DNA from: Mastigocoleus testarum BC008
GTDB taxonomy: Bacteria; Cyanobacteriota; Cyanobacteriia; Cyanobacteriales; Nostocaceae
Assembly (NCBI RefSeq): GCF_001456025.1
Contig: NZ_LMTZ01000055.1
Coordinates: forward strand, 1 to 64,000
Direction of reading: 5' to 3'
DNA length: 64,000 bases
Made by a program: the position numbers and the translations under genes. Of this stretch, positions 26,159-37,088 are shown piece after piece; position 1 is the stretch's first letter; every line of letters begins with the position of its first letter. Under the pieces are notes generated by a model. The model saw nothing but the letters and a program-made list of their open reading frames with translations. It had not been told where the DNA came from and searched no databases.

Positions 26159-29100
26159 ATATCTACGATTTTTTAGCCAGACTTAGCAAGCAGGATATCA
26201 AATTATGGATTGAGGGGGAGCGTCTGCGTTGTAATGCTCCTCAAGGTGTGCTGACAGGAGATTTACGCGCTCAAATCGCCGATCGCAAAGCAGAAATTAT
26301 CTCTTTTCTCAAGCAAGTTAACTCTGCTTCGGATTCTACTGTTGAGGAAATAAAACCCGTTCCTCGCGATGGGAATTTACCTTTATCATTTGCTCAACAG
26401 CGATTGTGGTTTTTAGAGCAAATAGAAGGTTCAGCTGCTGTTTACAATATACCAGCAGCGATCAAGCTAAAGGGTTCTTTAAATATTGCTGCTTTAGAAC
26501 AAGCATTGAATGCGATCGCACAACGTCACGAAGTTTTGCATACTCGTTTTGAAGTGGTAGATAATTCACCTGTACAAATAATTGAAGAACAAGGAGTAGA
26601 GGAACAGCGAGCAAGGGGAATGAGTTTCCCTATAGTTGAATTACAGTATTTAAGCGATGAAGATAAATCTCTCGAACTCAAGCTTTTTATTGCTAATGAA
26701 GCACGACATCCCTTCGATTTAACTAAACTACCTTTATGGAGAGTAAAATTATTACGCTTAGAAGAATCAGAATATGTGTTGTTATTAACAATGCATCATA
26801 TCATTGCTGATGGTTGGTCGTTAGGGGTATTAGTGCGAGAGTTATCTGTTCTCTATCAAGCTTTTTGTGAGAATAGGGCTTTTCCTTTAAAACCATTATC
26901 CATTCAGTATGCAGATTTTGCGGTTTACCAACGTCAATGGTTAACAGGGGAAGTTCTTGATCGACAACTTAATTACTGGAAACAACAATTATCTGATGCT
27001 CCTTCATTATTAAATTTACCTACAGATAGTCCCCGTGGAGCAGTACAAACTTTTTCGGGTCGCAGTCAGTCATTTACAATTAATCCAGAACTGACACAAA
27101 AACTTAAACAAGTTGCTCAAAATAGTAGCGCAACTTTATTCATGACCCTGTTAGCTGCTTGGGGTATTTTACTTTCTCGTTACAGTCAACAAGAAGATCT
27201 AGTAATTGGTTCGCCGATCGCAAATCGTAATCATAAGCAAATTGAACCATTAATTGGTTTTTTCGCCAATACTTTAGCTTTACGTCTCGATTTATCAGAT
27301 AATCTTAATTTTAGTCAGTTTTTAGAGCGAGTAAAACAGACTACTCTAGATGCTTATGTTCATCAAGATTTACCCTTTGAAAGGTTAGTTGAAGAATTAC
27401 AACCACAACGCAATCTAAGTTATTCTCCCCTGTTTCAAGTGATGTTTGCTTTACAAAACGCACCATTGGGAGAATTAGAATTACCGGGTTTGAGTTGGAG
27501 CGAGCTAGAAAGACAAAGCGTAACAGCGAAATTCGATTTAACCTTAGCGATGAGGGAAACAAATCGAGGATTAGAAGGAAACTGGGAATATAACTGCGAT
27601 TTATTCGAAGATGAAACTATCTCTGGAATGATAGAACATTTCCAAACCCTACTTACAGCGATAGTCACCGAACCTCAATCATCCACTGCAAATCTACCAC
27701 TACTAACTTCAACAGAAAAACATCAATTATTCTTGGAATGGAATGTTGTAATACAGAAGCAGAAACAAGAACCCTTATTCAAAGAAGTATGGGGAAAACT
27801 CCTCAATGACAGAAAATTAAAGCTACTCGGTTCGAGCGATCAACAAATTTTGCTCCAAAGTTTTCGAGTGACTATTGGGGAAATAGAAGCAACATTATTA
27901 AAACTTCCAGAGATTAACGATTGTCGCGTACTACTCAGACAAACACAAACCGATATTTCTCAATTCAATATTTTTCAACTCGTCGCTTATATTGTCACCT
28001 CAAAACAATTCAATCCAGAACAATCACATTTAAACTCAAACTCAAACTCAAACTTAAAATTAAAATTAAACTTAAACTTAAATTTGCAGGCTTTATTACC
28101 TGCTCATATGTTACCTGATGTCTATGTCCCCCTATCTGCTTTACCACTGACTAAAACGGGGAAAGTAGACGAACAAGTTTTACAAAGCTTACCGGTAATA
28201 GATTCTAATTTAGTACAAAGCTGGGAAGAGCAAATCAGATCCCTTCCGGAAGTTGAAGAAGTAGCGGTAGTAGTTCGGGAACAACGTGAAAATATTCCTC
28301 TCCTACACCTGAGGGACTTACTTATCCCCATAGAAGAGAGAGTCAACCCGATTGAAACTGAAAAACAGTTTTCAGTAAGTGTTTCCAAAACACCCAAACA
28401 ACAATCCAATTCGAAAAAACTAGCTATAAGTCATGGAGAAACTTTACAACTAAAAGCTGATACACCTCTGACTTTAGGAAAAGTTTTACAACGCGCAGCA
28501 TCTCAAAGTTCAGGTAAAAGTTCGACCAAGGGAGTTACTTACATTCGCTCTGACGGTTCCGAGTTGGTTCAATCCTATGAAGAACTACTAGAAGAAGCAC
28601 AAAGAATTCTTGCTGGGTTGAGAAAGCTAGGTTTAAAACCTCAAGACAAAGTAATTTTCCAGTTGGAATTACTTGAAGATTTCGTTCCTGCTTTTTGGGG
28701 TTGTATGCTTGGAGGTTTTGTCCCCGTTCCCGTCTCTATTCCTCCCAGTTACCAGCAAGTTAACGCTGCTGTAAATAAACTCCATAATGCTTGGGAGATG
28801 TTAGAACAACCAATTGTCCTAACTGACGAAAATTCCGCTCCTCAAGTTAATAACCTATCTCAACTTTTCGGTATAGAAAGCTTTAGAGTTGAAACCATTG
28901 ATCGTTTATGTCAGTGGGATCCCGATAAAAACTGGCATCAAAGCCAACCTGATGACCTGGCAATTTTACTGCTAACCTCCGGAAGCACCGGACTTCCCAA
29001 AGCAGTGATGCAAAGCCATCGCAGTATTATTAGTCGATCTGCAGCTACTGCTGTGACGAATAATTTTACCAGGAATGATATCTCATTAAATTGGTTTCCC

Positions 29101-32100
29101 TTAGATCACGTTGGTGGTTTGGTGATGTTCCATATCCGGGATGTTTTCCTTGGTTGTGAACAAATCCACGCTCCAACCCAAACAGTTTTACAACAACCCC
29201 TCAAATGGTTGGATTGGATCGAACATTATCGAGCTACAATTACCTGGGCTCCTAATTTTGCTTATGGTGCGATCGCGGCTTTGGAACGAGAATTAAATAG
29301 CCGAAAATGGGATTTATCCTCAATGCGTTTCATCTTAAATGGTGGTGAAGCGATCGTCGGAAAAACAGCGAGAAAGTTTTTACAATTGCTTGCTCCCTAT
29401 GGATTACCTGCTACTGCGATGCATCCAGCTTGGGGGATGTCGGAAACTTGTTCTGGTGTGATGTATTCCCAGAGTTTTTCTGTAGATTCGAGCGCAGAGG
29501 ATCTACATGTGGAAGTAGGAACACCAATTCCAGGATTTTCTGTTCGGATTACAGACGACCGAGACCAGGTAATAGCAGAAGAAAAAATTGGTCGGGTTCA
29601 AGTTAGAGGAGCAAATGTTACTTCGGGTTATTACCAAAATCCAGAACTTAACCAAGCAGCTTTTACCGATGATGCTTGGTTTAATACGGGAGATTTAGGT
29701 TTTCTGTGTCAGGGAAGTTTAACTATTACCGGTCGTCAGAAAGATGTCATTATTATCAATGGCGTTAATTATTACGCTCATGAAATTGAATCGATAGTTG
29801 AGGAAATTACAGGTGTAGAAATTTCTTATACCGCTGCGGTTGCGCTTCGAGATGACCTTAGCGATACAGATCGATTAGTAATCTTTTTCGTTCCGAGTTT
29901 TACTGATGAAGGGAAATTAACCCAACTGATAAAAACGATTCGCACGAAGGTCATTCATGACATTGGTATTAATCCAGAATATTTAATTCCCCTAGAAAAA
30001 GCATCCATTCCCAAAACTTCCATTGGGAAAATTCAGCGATCGCAACTTAGTAAGAGTTTCAAAAATGGTGAATTTGACGCTACTGTTAAACAGCTCGATT
30101 TAATTTCAGAAAATGCTAATACTCTTCCCAATTGGTTTTATCGTCAAATATGGCGACCAAAAGTAATTCCTAGTCAAGTAACCAGTCAAACAACCCTTCC
30201 CCAAAATAATTTTACCATTGTATTCCTCGATTCTTCGGAGTTAGGAACTTCTATTTGTCATCAATTGACTAAACTCGGTCGAAATTACATTCAAGTAGAA
30301 GCAGGAACAGAATTTCGTCAAATCGATCAGTTCACAGAGCATGCGCTATGTGATTGCAAACGCTATCAAATTAATCCCAGTAAACCGGAACATTATCGTT
30401 ACTTATTTGAATCTCTAGCTGAGAATAACTGTTGTGTCGGTCAAATTTTGCACCTTTGGACTTACGGTATTGAGATTGATACTCTAAAGACGATTGAAAC
30501 CAAGGGAATCTACAGTTTATTATTTTTAACTCAAGTTCTCTTTGAGTCTACCGGAGCAAGGGTTGATGAGAAAAAAATCCGCTTACAAGTTGTTTCTAAC
30601 CAGGTTCAGTTAATTGAAACTGCAGAAAATATTGCTTATGAAAAAGCATCCATTTTAGGATTACTTAAAACAATTCCCCAAGAAATACCTTGGTTAGAAT
30701 GTCGTCATATCGATCTAAATGTCGACAATGTTGAAGTTAATACAAAGTTTATTTTACAAGAATTAAGTGATTTCTCCACAGAACCAGAAGTAGCTTATCG
30801 TCACAGACAGCGTTTAGTTTCCCGTTTAGCTCCAGTAGAGTTTAAAGAACAAGAAAAACATCCACTCCCTTTTAAAACCGGAGGAATGTATCTCATTACC
30901 GGGGGAATGGGTGGTATTGGAATAGAAATTGCGAAGTATTTGCTCGAATATTACCAAGCTCGACTTTTATTGGTAGGAAGAACTCCCCTATCAGAAAAAA
31001 CTAGCGAAGAAATTGCAACTTATAGGGAACTAGAGCAACTTGGAGGTAAAATCACTTACAAAGCAGTTGATATCTGTGATTTTCCCCATTTACAACAGAT
31101 AGTCGAGCAAACTAAAACTATATGGAAAAGCGAATTAGATGGAATTATTCATCTCGCAGGAATTTTCCAGGAACGATTTTTAGTTGAAGAAACTCAAGAA
31201 AGTATCGCAACCGTACTCCGTCCTAAAGTTACCGGGACTTTGGTTTTACACCAATTACTCGAGCAGTATAATAAACAGGGTCTTTTCATTAACTTCTCTT
31301 CAGTCAACGGTTACCAAGGTGGTACTAGTGTAGCTGCTTATGCTGCTGCGAATAGTTTTGTTGATAGTTTTAGTCGTTACCAAAAATCCCAAACTTCCTT
31401 ATCAAGTTATTGCTTCGCTTGGAGTATGTGGGATGAAACAGGAATGAGTCGGGGTTATCAATATAAAGATTTAACTCGCGATCGCGGTTTTTTCATTCTC
31501 AGTCCTACCCAAGGATTATATTCTTTCCTCGCGGGTTTGCACTACAAAGAGCAACTTTGGATCGGTTTGGATGGTACGAATTCTCATGTGCGTCATCAGA
31601 TAGAGAATAAGAGGGAAGCGGGGAACGGGGAACAGGGAACGGGGAACACTTATGAATTACAAAGCTTAATTGCTTATTTCACTGAGAAGCGAGTAGGGAA
31701 CAAGGAAACGGGAACAGGGGATGCGCTACGCGATAAGCTTTCTGAGCATGCGCTACGCGACCGCTTTGGAATAAAGAGTGAATGTAGTTTTGTCCAACTT
31801 GCTGAAATACCTTTAACAGAAGCAGGAGAGGTGGATCGAAAGCAATTACTTACTTTCAAAACCCCTCAACAGCAAAAAACTGAAAACCGGATCGAACCCA
31901 AAACAGAAATTGAACGTCAAATAGCGAGTATTTGGAAAGAAGTTCTGAACGTTCCCCGGGTAGGTACCAATGAGAATTTCTTTGAATTAGGAGGACACTC
32001 ACTACTCGCAACTCAAGTTGTCTCCCGGATGCAGGAAGTTTTCGGTATAAAGTTATCCCTAAGGTCTTTGTTTGAGTCTCCCACGATCCAGGAACTAAGC

Positions 32101-35100
32101 AAATATCTAGAAACTCAAACTCAAACTGCTCTTCAAGCAGATAATGCTTTAAAAATTTCCGTCATTGAGCCAGTTGAAAGAGATGGAGATTTACCTTTAT
32201 CATTTGCTCAACAACGATTGTGGTTTTTAGAACAACTTGAAAGTTCAAGTGCTACTTATAATGTTCCAGCTGCGATCGAGCTAAAAGGTTCTCTCAATAT
32301 TACAGCTTTAGAACAAGCATTAAATGCGATCGCACAACGACATGAAGTTTTGCGTACTCGCTTTGAGATGCTCCATAATGCACCGGTGCAAATTATTGAA
32401 GGACAAGGAGCACAGAAGCACCCAGCAGGGGAATTAAGTTTACCTGTAATTGACTTACAGCATTTAAGTAATGAAGATAAATCTACCGAAGTCCAAAATT
32501 TAACCACAACCGAAGCACAACATCCCTTCGATTTAACGAAAGCACCTTTGTGGCGAGTAAAATTATTGCAGTTAGGGGAATCGAAATATGTGTTGTTATT
32601 GACAATGCATCACATCATTGCTGATGGTTGGTCCTTGGGAGTCTTGGTACGGGAGTTATCTGTTCTTTACCAAGCTTTTTGTGAGAATAAACCTTTTCCT
32701 TTAGAACCATTATCTATCCAGTATGCAGATTTCGCCGTTTACCAACGTCAATGGTTAAGAGGGGAAGTTCTTGATCGACAACTTAATTACTGGAAACAAC
32801 AATTATCTGATGCTCCTTCATTATTAAATTTACCTACAGATCGTCCCCGTGGAGCAGTACAAACTTTTTCTGGTCGCAGTCAATCATTTACAATTGGTTC
32901 GGAACTGACGCAAAAACTCAAACAGCTGACACACAAATCCGGCGCAACCTTATTCATGACCTTGTTAGCTGCTTGGGGTATTTTACTCTCTCGCTACACT
33001 CAACAACAAGATATAGTCATTGGTTCGCCGATCGCCAATCGCAATCACAAACAAATTGAACCATTAATCGGCTTTTTTGCTAACACTTTGGCTTTACGTC
33101 TCGATTTGCAGCATAATCCCAACTTTATTGAGTTTTTAGAACGAGTCAAGCAAGTAACACTCGACGCTTACGCTCATCAAGATTTACCTTTTGAGAAGTT
33201 AGTTGAAGAATTACAACCACAACGGGATTTAAGTTATTCTCCTATCTTCCAAGTGATGTTTGCTTTACAGAATGCACCGTTCGGAGAATTAGAACTACCG
33301 GGTTTGAGTTGGAACGAACTAAAAACACAAACCGTTACAGCTAAATTCGATTTAAGTTTAGCGATCAGGGAAACAAACGCAGGATTAGAAGGAAATTGGG
33401 AATATAACTGCGATTTGTTTGAAGATGAAACAATCTCCCGAATGATAGGACATTTCCAAACCCTACTTACAGCAATAGTCGAGCGTCATCACCAACCCGT
33501 TAGCAACCCATCGGTTTGCGACCCCGAATCACAAATTACTAAACCGTCCGTTGCAAATTTACCACTATTAACTCAAGCAGAAAGACATCAACTGCTCGTA
33601 GAGTGGAATGCAACCGAAAGTGAGTATGCTTCAGATAAATACGTTCATCACTTATTTGAAGAGCAAGTAGAGAAAACACCCGAAGCGGTAGCGATAGCGA
33701 CTCCCTTAAGGAGTATCGCATTGCTGTTTGCAGAGCAAAGACTAACTTATCAGCAATTAAACGCCCGCGCAAATCAACTCGCTCATCACCTACAAAATTT
33801 GGGAGTAAAGGAAGGAGCACTAATAGGGTTATGTATCGAGCGAACTACTCCCGAAATGCTCGTTGCAATATTAGCAATTCTTAAAGTGGGAGGGGCTTAT
33901 GTCCCGTTAGATCCGGCTTATCCCTCCGAGCGTCTAGAGTTTATGCTCCTTGACGCTCAAATAGAAGTATTACTCACACAAGATAAATGGGCGACCAAAC
34001 TACCCGCAAGTGAAGCACAATTGGTTTGTGTAGATAGCGATCAGGAAGTAATTTCCCGACAAAGTACGCAAAATCCCGTTCGTCGATTTAGATCCGATAA
34101 CCTTGCTTGTGTAATTTACACTTCCGGTTCTACAGGGAAACCCAAAGGTGTAGCCATTCCCCACAAAGGGATTGTGCGCTTATTGTTAAACACTAACTAC
34201 GTTCAAATAAATTCTGCTGACAACATTGCTCAAATTTCCAACATCTCCTTTGATGCAGCAACTTTTGAAATTTGGGGTGCACTGCTCCACGGTGCAAAAC
34301 TAGTGGTTATTGATCGAGATACGATACTTTCTCCCCACGACTTCGCAAACTGCATCCGCGAGCAAAAGATAACCGTCTCATTTATAACAAACGCTCTATT
34401 TGAACGCTTAGCGACCCTTGTCCCCGAAGCTTTCCAATCTTTTAGATATCTTCTTGTTGGTGGTGAAGCTGTAAGTCCTCAACACGCTCGAGAAGTCCTG
34501 AAAAATAATCCTCCCCAGAAATTATTGAACGGTTATGGACCAACGGAAAGTACAACATTTGCTTGCTGCTATTTAATAGAAGAAGTTCCCCCAGACGCAA
34601 CCAATATTCCCATAGGACGACCAATTAGCAACACCCAAACCTACATCCTCGATCGCCAACTCCAACCAGTACCGATCGGCGTACCTGGAGAATTACACAT
34701 CGGTGGGGATGGTTTAGCACAGGGTTATCTCAACCGTCGGGAATTAAACGCAGAAAAATTTATCCCCAACCCCTTTTATAAGTCAAAATTAAAAACAGAC
34801 CGCGCTTTGGGCGAGCAAAAGTCAAAAGTTAAGACCCAATCCCCAGTCGCAAATCCCCATATGACGCTGTCGCGTCACGCTGCGCTAACGCAAATCCCCA
34901 AACTATACAAAACAGGGGATTTAGCCAGGTATCTACCCGATGGTAATATTGAATATCTTGGTCGAATTGATAATCAAGTAAAAGTTCGCGGTTTCCGGAT
35001 TGAGTTGGGAGAAGTCGAAACTGCGATCGCGCAACATCCCCAAGTGCAACAAGTAGCAGTCATTATCCGGGAAGATAAACCAGGTAATAAACGTTTGGTG

Positions 35101-37044
35101 GGTTATGTTGTTCATAGTGAAACATCCCTGACAACCAACGAACTGCAAAGTTTTCTTAAAGAAAGACTACCAGAGTACATGGTGCCTTCAGCATTTATGT
35201 TACTCGAAGCAATGCCTTTAACCCCAAATGGCAAAGCTGATCGTCGCAAACTACTTACTATTAAGCCAACACGGGAAAATGTAGCAAGTGATTTCGTCGT
35301 ACCTAGTAATGATACTGAAGCAAAACTAGCAGCAATTTGGAGCGAAGTTTTGGGGTTAGAACGAGTAGGTATCCACGACAACTTTTTTGCTTTGGGTGGA
35401 GATTCGATCCTCAGTATTCAAGTGGTTTCCCGAGCAAGTCAAATTGGTTTGGGACTAACACCAAAACAACTTTTTCAACATCAATCGATTGCTGAATTAG
35501 CTGCTGTGGTGGAGACAACAGTTCCAACTCAAGCTCAACAGGGTTTAGTTACGGGTTCTGTTCCTCTCACCCCAATTCAACATTGGTTTTTTGAACAAAA
35601 CCCTAAGTTTCAATCCCAACCCCAACTCCATCACTTTAACCAATCAGTATTATTAGAACTATCTCCCGACGTCAAACCAGAATTGTTACGAGAACTCATC
35701 AAACAATTACTAGAACATCACGATGCTTTGCGCTTACAGTTTGTACGGGAAGAAGGCGAAAGTTGGGAACAAATTAATACCGATGCAAAAGTTGAAATAC
35801 CTTTCCAAGTACAAGATTTATCGAATTTACCTCCAACTGAACAACAAGCAGCTTTGGAAACAGTAGTAAATCAACTCCAAGTAAGTTTGGATATTTCGAC
35901 AAAATCTTTGCTCCAAGCAACTTTACTCCATTTCGGTAATAACCAACCAAGTAAATTACTAATAATAATTCACCATTTAGCTGTGGATGGGGTTTCTTGG
36001 CGGATTTTATTAGAAGATTTTGCACTAGGTTATCAACAACTTAGCCGGGGGGAAACCAAACTAAAATTCCCTCCTAAAACCACCTCTTTCCAGCAATGGG
36101 CTAAACGGTTACAGGAATACGGGAAATCGGAAACTTTAGCTAACGAATTAGATTACTGGTTAAATCAATCTCACTCCCGTGCTTCTTCTTTACCAGTGGA
36201 TTACCCCTATGATGAAGAAAATAATACCGTAGCGAATACAGATGTTATTACTGTCGATTTGAGTAAAACAGAGACTCAAGCCCTATTACAGGAAGTACCA
36301 TCAGCCTACAATACTCAAATTAACGATCTGTTGCTAACAGCTTTGTTACAAACTTTTGTGACTTGGACAGGAGACAATTCCCTGTTAGTTGACTTGGAAG
36401 GACACGGAAGAGAAGAACTGTTTGAGGATGTGGATTTATCCCGGACGGTTGGCTGGTTTACGAGCATATTTCCCGTACATTTGCACTCAAATTCAAATTC
36501 AAATTCAAATTCAAACTCAAACTCAAACTTTCCAGAACCTGGAGAATTAATTAAATCAGTCAAAGAACAACTGCGTCGGATACCTAACCGGGGAATAGGT
36601 TATGGTATTTTACGTTATCTCAGTCCAGATCCAGCGACGCGGACAAAACTTGAAACATTACCAAAACCCCAAGTAAGTTTTAATTACCTCGGTCAATTCG
36701 AGCAAACCCTCAACCTACCAGGAATACTCGGTGTCGTTCGAGAATCAGTTGGGAATGAAGTTAGTCCCTTCACAGTTCGCAGACATTTGCTGGAGGTTAA
36801 TAGCATTATTGTCGAACAAAAACTGCAATTTTCTTGGACCTACAGTCAAAAAGTACATCACCCACAAACCATTGCAAGTTTAGCAAATAATTTCCTGCAA
36901 GCATTGCAAGCTTTAATCGCCCACTGTCAGTCCCCATCTGAACAGTGTTATACTCCATCAGACTTCGCAGCAGCTAAGCTTAACCAAAAACAACTCGATA
37001 AGTTTGTTAATAAGTTTAAGAAGAAAAAGCCCAAAAATAAATAA
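26155..37044 (+). CDS. NRPS 2: docking-C-[A remnant]-keto acid A-KR-PCP-C-A-PCP-E, modules 4-5
   Basis: It starts at TTG 26155 inside the TTGA overlap with the NRPS 1 stop, with AGGGAGGAAA upstream, so the two are translationally coupled. 3,629 residues; approximate positions: TubC-type docking domain 1-52; C 75-515 (HHIIADG); A-domain C-terminal subdomain remnant 545-715 (FRVTIGEIEATL to PLTKTGKVDEQVL); acyl-adenylating domain 762-1320 (TSGSTGLPKA); ketoreductase 1345-1815 (GGMGGIG; SSVNGY and YAAANSF catalytic region); A10-like PLTEAGEVDRKQL 1880-1895; PCP 1915-1990; C 2005-2440; A 2465-3040 (pocket DAFFLGGTFK, Val-like); PCP with LGGDSIL; E 3135-3580 (HHLAVDGVSW, EGHGRE, NYLGQF). Module 4 should activate an alpha-keto acid and reduce it to a hydroxy acid, giving an ester bond. 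Module 5 makes a D-residue. The Lys-rich end resembles a COM-donor helix. Confidence 0.94.
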   Translation: MNIYDFLARLSKQDIKLWIEGERLRCNAPQGVLTGDLRAQIADRKAEIISFLKQVNSASDSTVEEIKPVPRDGNLPLSFAQQRLWFLEQIEGSAAVYNIPAAIKLKGSLNIAALEQALNAIAQRHEVLHTRFEVVDNSPVQIIEEQGVEEQRARGMSFPIVELQYLSDEDKSLELKLFIANEARHPFDLTKLPLWRVKLLRLEESEYVLLLTMHHIIADGWSLGVLVRELSVLYQAFCENRAFPLKPLSIQYADFAVYQRQWLTGEVLDRQLNYWKQQLSDAPSLLNLPTDSPRGAVQTFSGRSQSFTINPELTQKLKQVAQNSSATLFMTLLAAWGILLSRYSQQEDLVIGSPIANRNHKQIEPLIGFFANTLALRLDLSDNLNFSQFLERVKQTTLDAYVHQDLPFERLVEELQPQRNLSYSPLFQVMFALQNAPLGELELPGLSWSELERQSVTAKFDLTLAMRETNRGLEGNWEYNCDLFEDETISGMIEHFQTLLTAIVTEPQSSTANLPLLTSTEKHQLFLEWNVVIQKQKQEPLFKEVWGKLLNDRKLKLLGSSDQQILLQSFRVTIGEIEATLLKLPEINDCRVLLRQTQTDISQFNIFQLVAYIVTSKQFNPEQSHLNSNSNSNLKLKLNLNLNLQALLPAHMLPDVYVPLSALPLTKTGKVDEQVLQSLPVIDSNLVQSWEEQIRSLPEVEEVAVVVREQRENIPLLHLRDLLIPIEERVNPIETEKQFSVSVSKTPKQQSNSKKLAISHGETLQLKADTPLTLGKVLQRAASQSSGKSSTKGVTYIRSDGSELVQSYEELLEEAQRILAGLRKLGLKPQDKVIFQLELLEDFVPAFWGCMLGGFVPVPVSIPPSYQQVNAAVNKLHNAWEMLEQPIVLTDENSAPQVNNLSQLFGIESFRVETIDRLCQWDPDKNWHQSQPDDLAILLLTSGSTGLPKAVMQSHRSIISRSAATAVTNNFTRNDISLNWFPLDHVGGLVMFHIRDVFLGCEQIHAPTQTVLQQPLKWLDWIEHYRATITWAPNFAYGAIAALERELNSRKWDLSSMRFILNGGEAIVGKTARKFLQLLAPYGLPATAMHPAWGMSETCSGVMYSQSFSVDSSAEDLHVEVGTPIPGFSVRITDDRDQVIAEEKIGRVQVRGANVTSGYYQNPELNQAAFTDDAWFNTGDLGFLCQGSLTITGRQKDVIIINGVNYYAHEIESIVEEITGVEISYTAAVALRDDLSDTDRLVIFFVPSFTDEGKLTQLIKTIRTKVIHDIGINPEYLIPLEKASIPKTSIGKIQRSQLSKSFKNGEFDATVKQLDLISENANTLPNWFYRQIWRPKVIPSQVTSQTTLPQNNFTIVFLDSSELGTSICHQLTKLGRNYIQVEAGTEFRQIDQFTEHALCDCKRYQINPSKPEHYRYLFESLAENNCCVGQILHLWTYGIEIDTLKTIETKGIYSLLFLTQVLFESTGARVDEKKIRLQVVSNQVQLIETAENIAYEKASILGLLKTIPQEIPWLECRHIDLNVDNVEVNTKFILQELSDFSTEPEVAYRHRQRLVSRLAPVEFKEQEKHPLPFKTGGMYLITGGMGGIGIEIAKYLLEYYQARLLLVGRTPLSEKTSEEIATYRELEQLGGKITYKAVDICDFPHLQQIVEQTKTIWKSELDGIIHLAGIFQERFLVEETQESIATVLRPKVTGTLVLHQLLEQYNKQGLFINFSSVNGYQGGTSVAAYAAANSFVDSFSRYQKSQTSLSSYCFAWSMWDETGMSRGYQYKDLTRDRGFFILSPTQGLYSFLAGLHYKEQLWIGLDGTNSHVRHQIENKREAGNGEQGTGNTYELQSLIAYFTEKRVGNKETGTGDALRDKLSEHALRDRFGIKSECSFVQLAEIPLTEAGEVDRKQLLTFKTPQQQKTENRIEPKTEIERQIASIWKEVLNVPRVGTNENFFELGGHSLLATQVVSRMQEVFGIKLSLRSLFESPTIQELSKYLETQTQTALQADNALKISVIEPVERDGDLPLSFAQQRLWFLEQLESSSATYNVPAAIELKGSLNITALEQALNAIAQRHEVLRTRFEMLHNAPVQIIEGQGAQKHPAGELSLPVIDLQHLSNEDKSTEVQNLTTTEAQHPFDLTKAPLWRVKLLQLGESKYVLLLTMHHIIADGWSLGVLVRELSVLYQAFCENKPFPLEPLSIQYADFAVYQRQWLRGEVLDRQLNYWKQQLSDAPSLLNLPTDRPRGAVQTFSGRSQSFTIGSELTQKLKQLTHKSGATLFMTLLAAWGILLSRYTQQQDIVIGSPIANRNHKQIEPLIGFFANTLALRLDLQHNPNFIEFLERVKQVTLDAYAHQDLPFEKLVEELQPQRDLSYSPIFQVMFALQNAPFGELELPGLSWNELKTQTVTAKFDLSLAIRETNAGLEGNWEYNCDLFEDETISRMIGHFQTLLTAIVERHHQPVSNPSVCDPESQITKPSVANLPLLTQAERHQLLVEWNATESEYASDKYVHHLFEEQVEKTPEAVAIATPLRSIALLFAEQRLTYQQLNARANQLAHHLQNLGVKEGALIGLCIERTTPEMLVAILAILKVGGAYVPLDPAYPSERLEFMLLDAQIEVLLTQDKWATKLPASEAQLVCVDSDQEVISRQSTQNPVRRFRSDNLACVIYTSGSTGKPKGVAIPHKGIVRLLLNTNYVQINSADNIAQISNISFDAATFEIWGALLHGAKLVVIDRDTILSPHDFANCIREQKITVSFITNALFERLATLVPEAFQSFRYLLVGGEAVSPQHAREVLKNNPPQKLLNGYGPTESTTFACCYLIEEVPPDATNIPIGRPISNTQTYILDRQLQPVPIGVPGELHIGGDGLAQGYLNRRELNAEKFIPNPFYKSKLKTDRALGEQKSKVKTQSPVANPHMTLSRHAALTQIPKLYKTGDLARYLPDGNIEYLGRIDNQVKVRGFRIELGEVETAIAQHPQVQQVAVIIREDKPGNKRLVGYVVHSETSLTTNELQSFLKERLPEYMVPSAFMLLEAMPLTPNGKADRRKLLTIKPTRENVASDFVVPSNDTEAKLAAIWSEVLGLERVGIHDNFFALGGDSILSIQVVSRASQIGLGLTPKQLFQHQSIAELAAVVETTVPTQAQQGLVTGSVPLTPIQHWFFEQNPKFQSQPQLHHFNQSVLLELSPDVKPELLRELIKQLLEHHDALRLQFVREEGESWEQINTDAKVEIPFQVQDLSNLPPTEQQAALETVVNQLQVSLDISTKSLLQATLLHFGNNQPSKLLIIIHHLAVDGVSWRILLEDFALGYQQLSRGETKLKFPPKTTSFQQWAKRLQEYGKSETLANELDYWLNQSHSRASSLPVDYPYDEENNTVANTDVITVDLSKTETQALLQEVPSAYNTQINDLLLTALLQTFVTWTGDNSLLVDLEGHGREELFEDVDLSRTVGWFTSIFPVHLHSNSNSNSNSNSNSNFPEPGELIKSVKEQLRRIPNRGIGYGILRYLSPDPATRTKLETLPKPQVSFNYLGQFEQTLNLPGILGVVRESVGNEVSPFTVRRHLLEVNSIIVEQKLQFSWTYSQKVHHPQTIASLANNFLQALQALIAHCQSPSEQCYTPSDFAAAKLNQKQLDKFVNKFKKKKPKNK
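34770..34900 (+). repeat. in-frame repeat insertion in the A domain of NRPS 2
   Basis: AAGTCAAAA units, a CCCCAGTCGCAAATCCCC unit and the ATGACGCTGTCGCGTCACGC palindromic block occupy the site before YKTGD. About 45 bases are identical to the insertion in A1 of NRPS 1, which shows repeats moving between, or being copied among, A domains. Confidence 0.85.
36486..36528 (+). repeat. in-frame hexanucleotide repeat in the E domain
   Basis: About seven TCAAAT/TCAAAC units encode an alternating Ser-Asn run (SNSNSNSNSNSN) in the epimerisation domain, just after the conserved TVGWFTSIFPV block. A related tract (TCAAAC, then TTAAAA/TTAAAC) lies at about 28031-28085 and a 12-bp CAAAATCAAATT tract at about 14412-14446. 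Confidence 0.9.
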
Positions 37045-37088
37045 TCCAAAAATAAAGAAAAAACAAAAAAATAATTAGGAGTAGTGGT

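Noticed and set aside
27790..28300. A-subdomain remnant as evidence that NRPS 2 is a pseudogene
   Set aside because: The reading frame is uninterrupted for 3,629 codons, downstream domains keep their active-site motifs, and a complete alternative adenylation domain follows.
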